Positions 43,556 through 52,281 of a stretch of DNA of 64,000 bases are shown here, one piece after another; positions within the stretch are counted from its first letter, which is position 1, and each line of letters starts with the position of its first letter. The position numbers and the translations under genes were made by a program. Where the stretch lies: positions 7,792,001 to 7,856,000 of the forward strand of contig NZ_CP017174.1 of the NCBI RefSeq assembly GCF_006402735.1. The letters run 5' to 3'. Source of the stretch: Myxococcus xanthus (GTDB taxonomy: Bacteria; Myxococcota; Myxococcia; Myxococcales; Myxococcaceae). Under the pieces are notes generated by a model, which was not told the DNA's origin, searched no databases, and saw only the letters and a program-made list of their open reading frames with translations.

Positions 43556-43589
43556 GGTGCGTTCTCCTCTGTTCAGGATGCGCCCGGCG

Positions 43590-44246
43590 TCAGGCGCGCT
43601 TGGATTGCTTGGACTTTGATTTCACCGGCGACTCGAAGAGCCCATCCAGGTACGTGCGCATCTGGCGCAGGTTCTCGATGACTGTTTCAGGCCGCTGCCG
43701 CGTCTTGCCCACCAGCATCGAGCCCTGCCAGGTGCTGTAGAGCATCCAGGCCACGGCGTCGGGGTCGAAGCCCACGCGCGGCGGATGCAGCCGCTTCGCC
43801 TCCGTGAGCAGCCCCGCCACCGCGCCGACCCAGGCCTGCATGTGGCCTTCGCCCGCCTGGCGAACGGTGGCGTTGGACAGCGCCAGCTCCTGGGACAGCA
43901 TGCCCACCATGCAGGTGAGCAGCTCGCCGTGCTGGCGAGCCAGGTCGCTCATGACGTCCAGCAGCCGGTGCAGCTTCTCCAGCGGGTCCACGTCGGGCCC
44001 GTCCCAGGCCTCGGCGTACAGCCCCATGCCCATCTCCGCGAAGGCGGCCATCGCGGCGAGGCCAATCGCCTCCTTCGACTCGAAGTGGTGGAAGAAGCTG
44101 CCCTTGGTCAGCCCGGCCTCGGCGCAAATCTGGTCCACCGTCGTCGCAGAAAACCCCCGACGCATCATCAGGTGTGTCGCGGCCGCGATGAGTTGACGCC
44201 GCGTCTCGGGGGCGTCACGCCTTCGTCGGGTGGGCACCTGGCTCAT
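43590..44246 (-). CDS. TetR-family regulator
   Basis: This 218-residue regulator has an N-terminal helix-turn-helix with FSATTVDQICAEAGLTKGSFFHHFESKE and a C-terminal ligand domain of YcdC/AcrR-like type (HGELLTCMVGMLSQEL, and AVAWMLYSTWQGSMLVGKTR). The Lys/Ser-rich tail is unusual. The operator found over its start codon shows self-repression, and the PhnB-like gene follows in the same operon. The ligand is unknown. Confidence 0.9.
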   Translation of the reverse strand: MSQVPTRRRRDAPETRRQLIAAATHLMMRRGFSATTVDQICAEAGLTKGSFFHHFESKEAIGLAAMAAFAEMGMGLYAEAWDGPDVDPLEKLHRLLDVMSDLARQHGELLTCMVGMLSQELALSNATVRQAGEGHMQAWVGAVAGLLTEAKRLHPPRVGFDPDAVAWMLYSTWQGSMLVGKTRQRPETVIENLRQMRTYLDGLFESPVKSKSKQSKRA

Positions 44247-44263
44247 ACAAACTGGTTGGTATG
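44244..44263. promoter_or_regulatory. TetR self-operator
   Basis: ATACAAACTGGTTGGTAT (44245-44262) fits ATACnnACnnGTnnGTAT, a common TetR-family operator. It overlaps the start codon of the tetR gene at 44246, as expected for autorepression. It is the only such palindrome seen near this gene. Confidence 0.65.
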
Positions 44264-44492
44264 TATTGAATCCGCGCCCACCCTGTCAAGCAACGGGGTG
44301 ACACACCCGCTCCGCGACAGGGGGAACGGAAGCTTCCAGCACAGTGAGCCAGGAGACACACAGAACGCACACCTGAGACATGGTCGACGTTGCCCATCCG
44401 AGCATGCAGCGGATAATCCGTTGGAAATGACTCACAGCGTCGGGGACACGGCTCGAGCCGCCCCGCCGCTCCTTTCGAACCGGAGTTCCTGG

Positions 44493-47400
44493 ATGCAGTC
44501 ACATCGCGCGGTCTGGAGCAGGCGCCTGATACTCGTGGGGAGCGTCATCCTCCTGTCATGCGGGAAGGAGGGATTGACGCCTCCGGGTGACGACGCGCTG
44601 GCCGCCGCACGAGGCCAGGCCTTGTCCCAGTGGAAGCAGGCCCCTTCCGCCACCAGCGCCCTGGCGCTGGCGCTGGCCTACTTCCCCGACCTCGAAACGG
44701 GTCCGGCCCCTTCAGCGCCCTCGGCCCGGCAGCTCGAGGCCCAGCTCGGGAATGACGGAGGGCTGACGCTGACCACGCGTGGACTGACCTTCCAGGTCCA
44801 GCCGGCGGCCTCCACCCCGGGCACGCTCCACCGCGAGCGCTTCGCCGCGTTCCAGGGCGAGCGGCACCTCTGGTGGCCCGCGGGGAGCACGCAGACCACC
44901 GCACAGGGCTGGCGCACCTCGCGGGTCGAGGAGGCGTGGATTCTGGACGCGGTACCGGAGGCGCGCGGCGACAAGCCGTCGCACCGCGCCGAGTACACCG
45001 TCACGTTGCCGGCCTCCGTCCGGCGCATCCAGGACACGGGCGACTACCTCCAGTTCCTCGATGAAAGCGCGCGACCCGTGCTCCGCTTCCATCCCGCCGT
45101 GGTGCGAGACGCCAACGGCCACTCGCGCGCGGGCAGCACGCGGCTCGCGGGTGGACGCATGAATCCGCGCACCCAGGTGTTCGACGTGGACGGCGCGCAG
45201 GTCCGCATCACGACCGAAGTCTCCCTCGCCGGGCTCACCGCGCCGCTCGTCGTCGACCCGGGCTGGTCCTCCACCGCCGCCATGGCGGAGGCCCGCGCTC
45301 AGCACACCGGCGTCCTGCTCGGCACCGGCCAGTTGCTGGTCGTCGGTGGCGTCAACCGCCTGGGCTTCGTGGCTTCGTCCGAACGCTACGACCCCGACAC
45401 CGACACCTGGAGCGCGGCGGCCGCCGCCGGGATTTCAGGCAACGTCGCCATTTCCGCGCGCCTCTCCGACGGGCGGGCGCTCGTGCTGGCGGACGGCGCC
45501 ACGTCGGGGCGCATCTACGACCCCGCGACGGACACATGGTCGGCCACGGGCCCCATGGCCGCGCCCCGCTCCCTTGCCACCCTCACGCGGCTCGACTCCG
45601 GTCAATTCCTCATCGCGGGCGGCAGCAACCTCGCGACCGCCGAACTGTACGACCCCGCGAGCAACACGTTCCTCCCGACCGGCAGCCTCCTGAGGGTCCG
45701 GCGCTCCCACACCGCCACGCTGCTGCGGAACGGGCAGGTGCTCGCGGTGAGCGGCTTCAACAACGTGGACGACGAAGTCCCGGGCGCCGACCTCTACGAC
45801 CCGGTGGCGGGAACATGGACCGCCGCCGCGCCGCCCCTGGTCCCAAGGCACTACGCCACCGCCACCCTGCTCCCCGATGGCCGCGTGCTGCTCGTGGGCG
45901 GATTCACCTCGGGCGGTATCGTCACCACGCATGCCGAGCTCTATGACCCGACGGCCAACACGTGGACGGCCACCGGCGGCCTGAACTTCGCGCGCAACGG
46001 CCACACCGCCACGCTGCTGCCCGACGGCCGGGTGCTCGTCGTGGGCGGCTCCAACGCCGCGCGAGATGCCCAACCAGCATCCGAACTCTACGACCCCGCC
46101 ACCGGCACGTGGACCCTCGCGGGCTCCATGGCGACTGGCCGGGAGAACAGCACGACGACCCTGCTCCCCTCCGGCAAGGTGCTCACCACCGGAGGCTTCC
46201 ACTCCAATCCGTCACTCACGTTCTACGCGGACACGGAGGTCTACGACCCTGGCGTCCAGAGATGGGCCGCGGCGGGGACCCTGGGCGCTCCTCGCATTGA
46301 CCCGCTGATGGTGCTGCTGCCCACGAACCGCGTCCTCGTGGCGGGTGGCCGTGACGGAGCAAGCACCGCGCTGGCGTCCGCCTCGCTGTATGACCGGACG
46401 ACGAACGCCTGGTCCGCGGCCGCGGGCCTCTCCACCGCGCGAGCGGATGCCACGGCGACGACGCTGGCCTCGGGCGAGGTGCTCGTCGTGGGTGGCACGA
46501 ACGCAGGCGGCACGCTGAACACGGCGGAGCGCTATACGCCGACCACGAACACCTGGAGCCCCGCGGCGTCACCCACCCGCGCGAGACATCTGCACACCGC
46601 GACGCGCCTGCCGGATGGACGGGTGCTCGTCATCGGTGGCCAGGACGGCGCGGACGTGCTCGCCTCCGCGGAGCTGTACGACCCGGCCACCCAGGCGTGG
46701 ACCGCCGCGGCGTCCGCGGCCGGGGCGCGCACCGCGCACGCCGCCGCCCTGCTGCCCGATGGACGGGTGCTCATCGCGGGCGGACGTGACGCGGGTGGAG
46801 CAGCCCTCGCGTCGGCGGAGGTGTACGACCCCACCACCAACACCTGGGCGCCCATCGCCGCCCTCGCCCTGGGCCGCGAGAGCTTCACGCTGACGCTGCT
46901 GCCCTCCGGCGAACTCCTGGCGGCGGGCGGCGTCGCGGGAGGCGTGGCGCTCGCCACCACGGAGCGGTACTCCGCCGCCGCGAACACCTGGACGCCGGAC
47001 AGCCCGCTGACACAAGCGCGCTGGCGCCACACCACCACCCTGATGCCCTCCGGCACGCTCCTGGTCGCGGGCGGCCTGAGCGCCCCAGACACCTACGTGG
47101 CCTCGGCCGAAACCTACGGAGCCCCCTCGCGGACCTGGACACCGGTCATCGCGCCCGACGTGCGGGGTGGGGCCGTCGCCGTTGCATTGCCCACGGGCGA
47201 GGTCCTGCTCGCGGGAGGCACAGCCGCCACCACGGCCCAGCGCTACGAGGAAGTCCTCGCGCTTCCCGCCTGGCGTCCGGTCGTCTCTGCGCCAGAGACG
47301 CTCTACCAGACCTGCCCCACCGTCATCGAAGGCCAGGGCTTCCGGGGCATCTCGAGCGCATCCAGCAGCAACTACCTGGACTCGCCAACGGACTTCCCCC

Positions 47401-48446
47401 TGGTGCGCCTGGGCGCCGCCGAGGGCGGGCGGCTCTGGACGCTCCCCGCCACGGACATGTCCGCCACGCGCGCGACGGTGCGAGTGCCCGCGGAGGTGCT
47501 TCCGGGCCCGTATGCCCTGTCCATCTTCGCCAACGCCATTCCGGGCGGGCGCATGGTGCTGGTGCGCGCCAACACCGCGCCCACCGCGGAGGCCGTGAGC
47601 ATCGCCACGATTTCCGGCGTCCCGCTGGACGTCACGCTCACCGCGACCGACCCGGACGTGGACCAGACGTTGACGTGGACCATCGTCACGCCGCCCCAGC
47701 ATGGAACGCTGACCGGCACGCCGCCGAACCTCCGGTACACGCCCAACGCGGGCTACGTGGGCGCCGACAGCTTCACCTACCGCGTCAGTGACTGCGGCAT
47801 GGACAGCAACGAGGCCTCGGTGGGCGTCACCGTGAATACCCCCACGCCCCTGACCATCACCTGCCCCGCGAACACCGTCCTGGAAGCAACGGGACCGGAT
47901 GGCGCCCCGGGCAACTGGCCGCCCGCCACCGCGACTCCCGGGGACGGAGGGCCGGCCGCCATCACCTATGAACCCGAGGAAGGCAGCACGCTGCCGCTGG
48001 GGACCACCACCGTCACCGCCATCGCGGAGAACGCCTCGGGCGACCGGGCCACGTGCACGTTCCAGGTCGAGGTGCGGGACAGCACCCCGCCCGCGCTGAC
48101 GTGCCCCGCCGACATCCGGACGACCTCCGATGATGCGTCGGGCACGACGGTGACCTTCGAGCTGCCCGAGGCCACGGACGGCGTCTCGACGCCCGCCGTC
48201 ACGTCCTCGCCGGCATCGGGGAGCACCTTCCGGCACGGCAACAACACCGTCACCGTCACCGCCACGGACGCAGCGGGCAATGAAGCCCGCTGCACGTTCC
48301 AGGTCACCGTCCAGGCAACGGTCATCTCCATCGCCGGAGGCGGCTGCCAGGCCTCAGGCGGTGGCGCTGCCTCGTCCCTGGCCATCCTGGTGGTTCTGGC
48401 ATCGTGGAGCGGCCTGCGTCGCCGCTCGCGCCACGCCTCGCACTGA
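44493..48446 (+). CDS. Kelch-repeat surface lipoprotein with HYR domains and MYXO-CTERM
   Basis: This is a 1317-residue protein. A lipoprotein signal (SVILLSC) is followed by an N-terminal domain and, at about residues 260-920, twelve or so kelch repeats of about 50 residues. Their pattern is V-V-G-G-x(n)-A-E-L-Y-D-P-x-T-x-T-W. Two to three beta domains follow: a cadherin-like VTLTATDPDVDQTLTWTI and HYR-type TCPANTVLEATGPDG and CTFQVEVRD. It ends in a MYXO-CTERM tail (GGGCQASGGG, hydrophobic helix, LRRRSR). GGAG lies before the ATG at 44493. Kelch propellers bind proteins or sugars; no enzyme motif is seen. It is 24 bp upstream of the OmpA-type gene. Confidence 0.85.
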   Translation: MQSHRAVWSRRLILVGSVILLSCGKEGLTPPGDDALAAARGQALSQWKQAPSATSALALALAYFPDLETGPAPSAPSARQLEAQLGNDGGLTLTTRGLTFQVQPAASTPGTLHRERFAAFQGERHLWWPAGSTQTTAQGWRTSRVEEAWILDAVPEARGDKPSHRAEYTVTLPASVRRIQDTGDYLQFLDESARPVLRFHPAVVRDANGHSRAGSTRLAGGRMNPRTQVFDVDGAQVRITTEVSLAGLTAPLVVDPGWSSTAAMAEARAQHTGVLLGTGQLLVVGGVNRLGFVASSERYDPDTDTWSAAAAAGISGNVAISARLSDGRALVLADGATSGRIYDPATDTWSATGPMAAPRSLATLTRLDSGQFLIAGGSNLATAELYDPASNTFLPTGSLLRVRRSHTATLLRNGQVLAVSGFNNVDDEVPGADLYDPVAGTWTAAAPPLVPRHYATATLLPDGRVLLVGGFTSGGIVTTHAELYDPTANTWTATGGLNFARNGHTATLLPDGRVLVVGGSNAARDAQPASELYDPATGTWTLAGSMATGRENSTTTLLPSGKVLTTGGFHSNPSLTFYADTEVYDPGVQRWAAAGTLGAPRIDPLMVLLPTNRVLVAGGRDGASTALASASLYDRTTNAWSAAAGLSTARADATATTLASGEVLVVGGTNAGGTLNTAERYTPTTNTWSPAASPTRARHLHTATRLPDGRVLVIGGQDGADVLASAELYDPATQAWTAAASAAGARTAHAAALLPDGRVLIAGGRDAGGAALASAEVYDPTTNTWAPIAALALGRESFTLTLLPSGELLAAGGVAGGVALATTERYSAAANTWTPDSPLTQARWRHTTTLMPSGTLLVAGGLSAPDTYVASAETYGAPSRTWTPVIAPDVRGGAVAVALPTGEVLLAGGTAATTAQRYEEVLALPAWRPVVSAPETLYQTCPTVIEGQGFRGISSASSSNYLDSPTDFPLVRLGAAEGGRLWTLPATDMSATRATVRVPAEVLPGPYALSIFANAIPGGRMVLVRANTAPTAEAVSIATISGVPLDVTLTATDPDVDQTLTWTIVTPPQHGTLTGTPPNLRYTPNAGYVGADSFTYRVSDCGMDSNEASVGVTVNTPTPLTITCPANTVLEATGPDGAPGNWPPATATPGDGGPAAITYEPEEGSTLPLGTTTVTAIAENASGDRATCTFQVEVRDSTPPALTCPADIRTTSDDASGTTVTFELPEATDGVSTPAVTSSPASGSTFRHGNNTVTVTATDAAGNEARCTFQVTVQATVISIAGGGCQASGGGAASSLAILVVLASWSGLRRRSRHASH

Positions 48447-48470
48447 CCCGTACGTCACCCTCTTTCGCGA

Positions 48471-50111
48471 ATGGACTTCACCTTGCGTACACAGGCTCGG
48501 AGCTGGGCGCTGGCAGCGCTCATCGCATCAATCGCGCCCAATGCCCTGGCACAAAGCACCACGGGCACAATCGTCCCCATCGACCTGGAGCGGCTTCGCT
48601 TCACCCCCGCGGCCACGGACTCCATGCTCGTGGACACGGGACACGTGCTCCCCAAGGGCGCCTACCGGCTGATGCTCATGGCCGGCTACGAGCGCGGCAT
48701 CCTCCTGCTCAAGGGCAGTGATGGACAGGAGCGCTCCATCCTCGACTACCGCGTCTCCGGATGGCTCGCGGGCGCCTGGTCGCCCGTCGACAACCTGGAG
48801 CTGTCCGCGCGGCTGCCCGTCATCATCCATCAGGGCGGCAGTGGCGCGGACTCGCTGGTGGGCATCTCCGCGCCAGACGCCTTCGGCCTCGGCACGCCGG
48901 AGCTGGGCGCCCGCTACGCGCTGCTGCGGCGCGAGGACGGCGCCCCCGTCTTCCTCAGCCTGGGCCTGGACGTGGGCACGCCCGGTGGCACCGCGGGTGC
49001 CTTTGGCCGGCAACAGGGCTGGGCGGGCCTCCAGGTCGCGCCCCGGGTCGCGGTGAGCCGGGAGCTGGGCCCCGTCGTGCTCGGCGCCAGCGCGGGCGTG
49101 CGCATCCGCTCCACGGAGAACGAGCCCGGACGCGACTTCGGCACCGAGCTGGAGCAAGGCGTCGTCGTGTCCACGCGCGGCAAGGGCCTGCGCGGCGAAA
49201 TCGCGCTGCAAGCCGCGGAGTCGCTGGTGGAGTCGGACTTCGCGCTGGAGCTTCTGGGCGGCGTGCGGCTGCCCGTGGGCGGCGGCTTCGAGGCCTTCGC
49301 CATCGCCGGCCATGGCTTCACGGACATCCCGGGCACGCCGTCCATCCGCGCGGCCGCGGGCATCGCCTGGGCGCATCAGCCGCCCGCCCGGGAGGACGTG
49401 TGCCGGAGCGGCCGGAGTCACACGCCGGAGCAGTGCCCCGCGCTGGATGACGACGGAGACACGGTGCCCAACGGGCAGGACCGCTGCCCGCTCGAGGCCG
49501 GCCCGCCTGAGAACGACGGCTGCCCTGACACCGACTCGGATGGTGATGGCGTCGTGGACCGCGAGGACGCGTGCCCGAACGAAGCCGGCTCCGCCGAAAA
49601 CAAGGGCTGCCCTGACACCGACTCGGATGGCGACGGCGTCGTGGACCGTGAAGACGCATGCCCGAACGAGGCCGGTGTCGCCGCCCACCGTGGCTGCCCC
49701 GAGCCCAAGCCGGAGCCCGCGCCCCAGGCGCCCGCCACCGAAGCGCCGACGCGGCTGCCCACCGAGCACCACGTCCAGTTCCCGGTGGGCCAGTCGACGC
49801 TCTCCGACGAGGAACGGCGAAACCTGGACGCCGTCGCGGACTACCTGAAGGCCAACCCGGACCTCTCGCTGCGCATTGAAGGGCACACGGACAACACCGG
49901 CCCCGACGAGCTCAACCGCACGCTGAGCCAGGAACGCGCGGACGCGGTGCGCACGTACCTCATTCAGCGCGGTGTCACGTCCTCGCGGCTGACGGCGAAG
50001 GGCTACGGGCCCGACCGCCCCCTCACCACCAACGACACGCCCGAGGGCCGCGGCACGAACCGCCGCGTGGAGTTCGTCACGGAGACCGGAGGCGCGTCAC
50101 CGGCGCGCTGA
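48471..50111 (+). CDS. OmpA-family outer-membrane protein with thrombospondin type 3 repeats
   Basis: The protein has 546 residues. A signal peptide (LAALIASIAPNALAQ) precedes a beta-barrel-like N-terminal half of about 280 residues (GYERGILLLKGSDGQER, VAPRVAVSRELGPVVLGAS). Calcium-binding TSP3 repeats (DTDSDGDGVVDREDACP) come next, then a Pro/Glu linker and an OmpA peptidoglycan-binding domain (VQFPVGQSTLSDEERRNLDAVADYL, IEGHTDNTGPDELNRTLSQERADAV). It anchors the outer membrane to peptidoglycan. It follows the kelch gene by 24 bp and probably shares its transcript. A strong hairpin follows. Confidence 0.9.
   Translation: MDFTLRTQARSWALAALIASIAPNALAQSTTGTIVPIDLERLRFTPAATDSMLVDTGHVLPKGAYRLMLMAGYERGILLLKGSDGQERSILDYRVSGWLAGAWSPVDNLELSARLPVIIHQGGSGADSLVGISAPDAFGLGTPELGARYALLRREDGAPVFLSLGLDVGTPGGTAGAFGRQQGWAGLQVAPRVAVSRELGPVVLGASAGVRIRSTENEPGRDFGTELEQGVVVSTRGKGLRGEIALQAAESLVESDFALELLGGVRLPVGGGFEAFAIAGHGFTDIPGTPSIRAAAGIAWAHQPPAREDVCRSGRSHTPEQCPALDDDGDTVPNGQDRCPLEAGPPENDGCPDTDSDGDGVVDREDACPNEAGSAENKGCPDTDSDGDGVVDREDACPNEAGVAAHRGCPEPKPEPAPQAPATEAPTRLPTEHHVQFPVGQSTLSDEERRNLDAVADYLKANPDLSLRIEGHTDNTGPDELNRTLSQERADAVRTYLIQRGVTSSRLTAKGYGPDRPLTTNDTPEGRGTNRRVEFVTETGGASPAR
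49521..49694 (+). repeat. Two tandem 87-bp units encoding TSP3 repeats
   Basis: Two copies of an 87-bp (29-codon) unit begin at 49521 and 49608 with TGCCCTGACACCGACTCGGA and are nearly identical, except in the last few codons. Each encodes one calcium-binding TSP3 unit of the OmpA-type protein. Copy number could vary by recombination. Confidence 0.75.
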
Positions 50112-50116
50112 GCCCC

Positions 50117-50147
50117 CGCGCCAAACTCGCGGCCAGGGTTTGGCGCG
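50117..50147 (+). terminator. 10-bp hairpin after the OmpA-type gene
   Basis: CGCGCCAAAC and GTTTGGCGCG pair exactly around 11 nt. The hairpin lies 6 bp after the stop and is followed by TTCGTTC, a weak T-rich tract. Confidence 0.65.
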
Positions 50148-50213
50148 TTCGTTCAAGCCCGCCCTCCCCTGCGCTCCTACCCTGGTGATGAAGCTGTCAC
50201 CAGGAGGAGCGAC

Positions 50214-51158
50214 ATGGGAGCAACCACTTCGACGCAGGCTCCAGCGTTTCGCGCTGGAATGACCATGACGCGGCGCCTCGCCCGGCTCGCGCTCGCATGC
50301 TTCGCGGGTGCACTGGGCTGCGCCACCGCGCCGACGCACCAGGTCATCTTTCCTTCCGCGGAGCGACAACCCCCGGAGGTCCATCCCCCTGGGAGCGTCC
50401 TCATGGTCCTCTCGGCCGCGTCGGAGCAGAAGCTCGCGAATGGAAGCACGCGCCAGACGGGCGTCTTCCTGAACGAGTTCTATGAGCCCTACCGAGCGCT
50501 CATCGACGCCGGCTACGACGTGGTGGTCGCGACGCCCGAGGGCCGTGCACCGGCGTTCGACCCCGAGGGCATGAACCCTTCGTATTGGAAGGAGCACCCC
50601 GGGGCGCTCGCCGAAGCCCAGGCGCTCGTCACGCAGCTTCCCCAGTTGCACACGCCGCTGAACCTGTCCGAGGTCCGCGCGCGCGCAGACGACTTCCAGG
50701 CGCTGCTCATTCCAGGAGGACAGGGCGTCATGGTGGACCTGCTCGACGACGCGGACCTGCACGGCTTGCTCATCGACTTCGGTGCCACGGACCGTCCCGT
50801 GGGGCTCGTCTGTCATGCCCCGGCGCTCCTCACGCGCCTGCCAAAGCAGCAGAGCCCCTTCGCGGGCCGGCGCGTCACTTCGGTCTCCGGCTTCGAGGAG
50901 TGGTACATCGAAACCTTCGTCATGGACGCACGCGCCCAGGTTCGTGGGATTGGAGACCAGCTCGACGACGCCGGCTACCGCCATGAGACGGCGCTTCCGG
51001 GCCGCTCCCGCGCCGTGCGGGATTGCAACCTGGTGACCAGCCAGAATCCATTCTCGGGTGCCGACTTCAACGTGCACTTCCTCGCCGCGCTGAGCGACTG
51101 GCGCAACGCGGGCCGGTGCGCCGAGGACACCGGCGAGCCACCGCGCGCCTCGCGCTGA
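50214..51158 (+). CDS. DJ-1/PfpI-superfamily lipoprotein (Hsp31-like)
   Basis: This 314-residue protein has a lipoprotein signal (LACFAGALGC). The DJ-1/PfpI fold has the nucleophile cysteine in GLVCHAPALL, an upstream glycine-rich loop LLIPGGQGVMVD and a conserved Glu candidate in the N-terminal strand (FLNEFYEPYRALIDAGYDV). The family includes glyoxalases, chaperones and proteases. A lipoprotein form is unusual and suggests a periplasmic role, perhaps in carbonyl stress. AGGAGG lies before the ATG. An AraC gene begins 16 bp after its stop. Confidence 0.85.
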   Translation: MGATTSTQAPAFRAGMTMTRRLARLALACFAGALGCATAPTHQVIFPSAERQPPEVHPPGSVLMVLSAASEQKLANGSTRQTGVFLNEFYEPYRALIDAGYDVVVATPEGRAPAFDPEGMNPSYWKEHPGALAEAQALVTQLPQLHTPLNLSEVRARADDFQALLIPGGQGVMVDLLDDADLHGLLIDFGATDRPVGLVCHAPALLTRLPKQQSPFAGRRVTSVSGFEEWYIETFVMDARAQVRGIGDQLDDAGYRHETALPGRSRAVRDCNLVTSQNPFSGADFNVHFLAALSDWRNAGRCAEDTGEPPRASR

Positions 51159-51174
51159 CCAGGAGCTGCCGTTC

Positions 51175-52104
51175 ATGGGCGTGGACCAAGGCACCATGAC
51201 GAGCCCGTCCCTGAACGCCCTGTTGAAGGCGGCCGTCGCGCGGACCTACCCGGAGATTCCAACCGAGGGGCGCGACAAGGTCACCGTCCTCCAGGCCGTC
51301 ATGGATGCCCATGGCTGGCGACCCGTGCTGGAGCTCGGCCGCGAGCTGCGGGCCCTTGCGTCCCATCCCGTCCTCCGGGCGCTCGTCGCGGGGCCCACGC
51401 CCCGGCACGCCGTGGAGCGGTGGACCACCCTGGAGCGCTTCCTTCACTCCCGCCACCGCACGCAACTGCTCTCCCACGACCTGGCCCGCGCCCAAATGAC
51501 GTTGCGACATGCGGCCATCGACGGCGGGGCGATTCTCACCGTCAACGACCTGTTCATCTGGGGGGTGCTCGTCGCGCTCCTGGAGACCGCGGGTGTCACG
51601 GAGCTTTCCGTCACACTCGAGTCCGAAGGTGAAGCGCCCATGGCCATTCATGGCCCCGCCCTGGTGGACGAAACGCGAAGCCTGCCCGCCACGACGAACG
51701 TGGCGACGTTCCACTGGAAGCCTGGGAAGCCCCTCCGTCTCCAGGAGCCTGCTGCGCCGCGCGAGGGAGCCCCCCGCGAGGTCCGCGAGCGGCTCGAACA
51801 GGTGATGCGGGACGACCTGCTGCACCCCTGGACGCTCGAGGAGACCGCGCAGCGGCTCGCCCTGTCCCGCCGCGGCCTCCAACGCGCCTTGCAGCAGGAA
51901 GGGACCACCTTCTCGCAAACCCTTCAACGCGTCCGCGTCGGCGCGGCACACGCGCTGCTGGCAGACGCGCGCCTGACGCTCACGGACGTCGCTTTCTGTA
52001 CCGGGTTCTCCGACCAGGCCCACTTCTCGAGGACGTTCCGCAAGCACAACGACGTCCCGCCCTCGGCACTGCGCGAGCTCGTGCTCACCCGTTCGCGCCG
52101 CTGA
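51175..52104 (+). CDS. AraC-family regulator
   Basis: This 309-residue protein has a C-terminal AraC/XylS double helix-turn-helix (WTLEETAQRLALSRRGLQRALQQEGTTF and LTLTDVAFCTGFSDQAHFSRTFRKHN). The N-terminal sensor of about 200 residues is of the Arabinose_bd/ToxT-like type (ELGRELRALASHPVLRALV). It is in the same transcript as the DJ-1 lipoprotein, which is likely its target. GGAG lies before the ATG. A 177-bp AT-rich gap separates it from the geosmin synthase gene, so it might also act there, but no site is visible. Confidence 0.88.
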   Translation: MGVDQGTMTSPSLNALLKAAVARTYPEIPTEGRDKVTVLQAVMDAHGWRPVLELGRELRALASHPVLRALVAGPTPRHAVERWTTLERFLHSRHRTQLLSHDLARAQMTLRHAAIDGGAILTVNDLFIWGVLVALLETAGVTELSVTLESEGEAPMAIHGPALVDETRSLPATTNVATFHWKPGKPLRLQEPAAPREGAPREVRERLEQVMRDDLLHPWTLEETAQRLALSRRGLQRALQQEGTTFSQTLQRVRVGAAHALLADARLTLTDVAFCTGFSDQAHFSRTFRKHNDVPPSALRELVLTRSRR

Positions 52105-52246
52105 CGCGCCACCCGGTTTCTGGCTCCGCCACGGCGAACAACGCACTCACGGGGAGTCGGTCAAATAAATTCTCATAGTGAAAACAACATCTTCTTGTAA
52201 ACGTCGCATAATCAACAAAGCGCTGGAAGGCCGTTCAATCCAAAAC

Positions 52247-52252
52247 TATAAC
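52247..52252 (+). promoter_or_regulatory. Candidate -10 element of the geosmin-encapsulin operon
   Basis: TATAAC is near the vegetative -10 consensus and lies 29 bp before the ATG. CTGGAA at 52223 is a weak -35 at 18-bp spacing. The 177-bp region 52105-52281 is AT-rich for this genome and carries GAGGGG as ribosome site. No sigma-54 match is seen. Confidence 0.35.
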
Positions 52253-52281
52253 GCCTCCCCTGAGTTCAACGAGGGGCGTCC

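Noticed and set aside
46569..48236. Minus-strand 555-codon frame opposite the kelch gene
   Set aside because: The plus strand has regular kelch and HYR repeats; the antisense frame mirrors them without independent signals.
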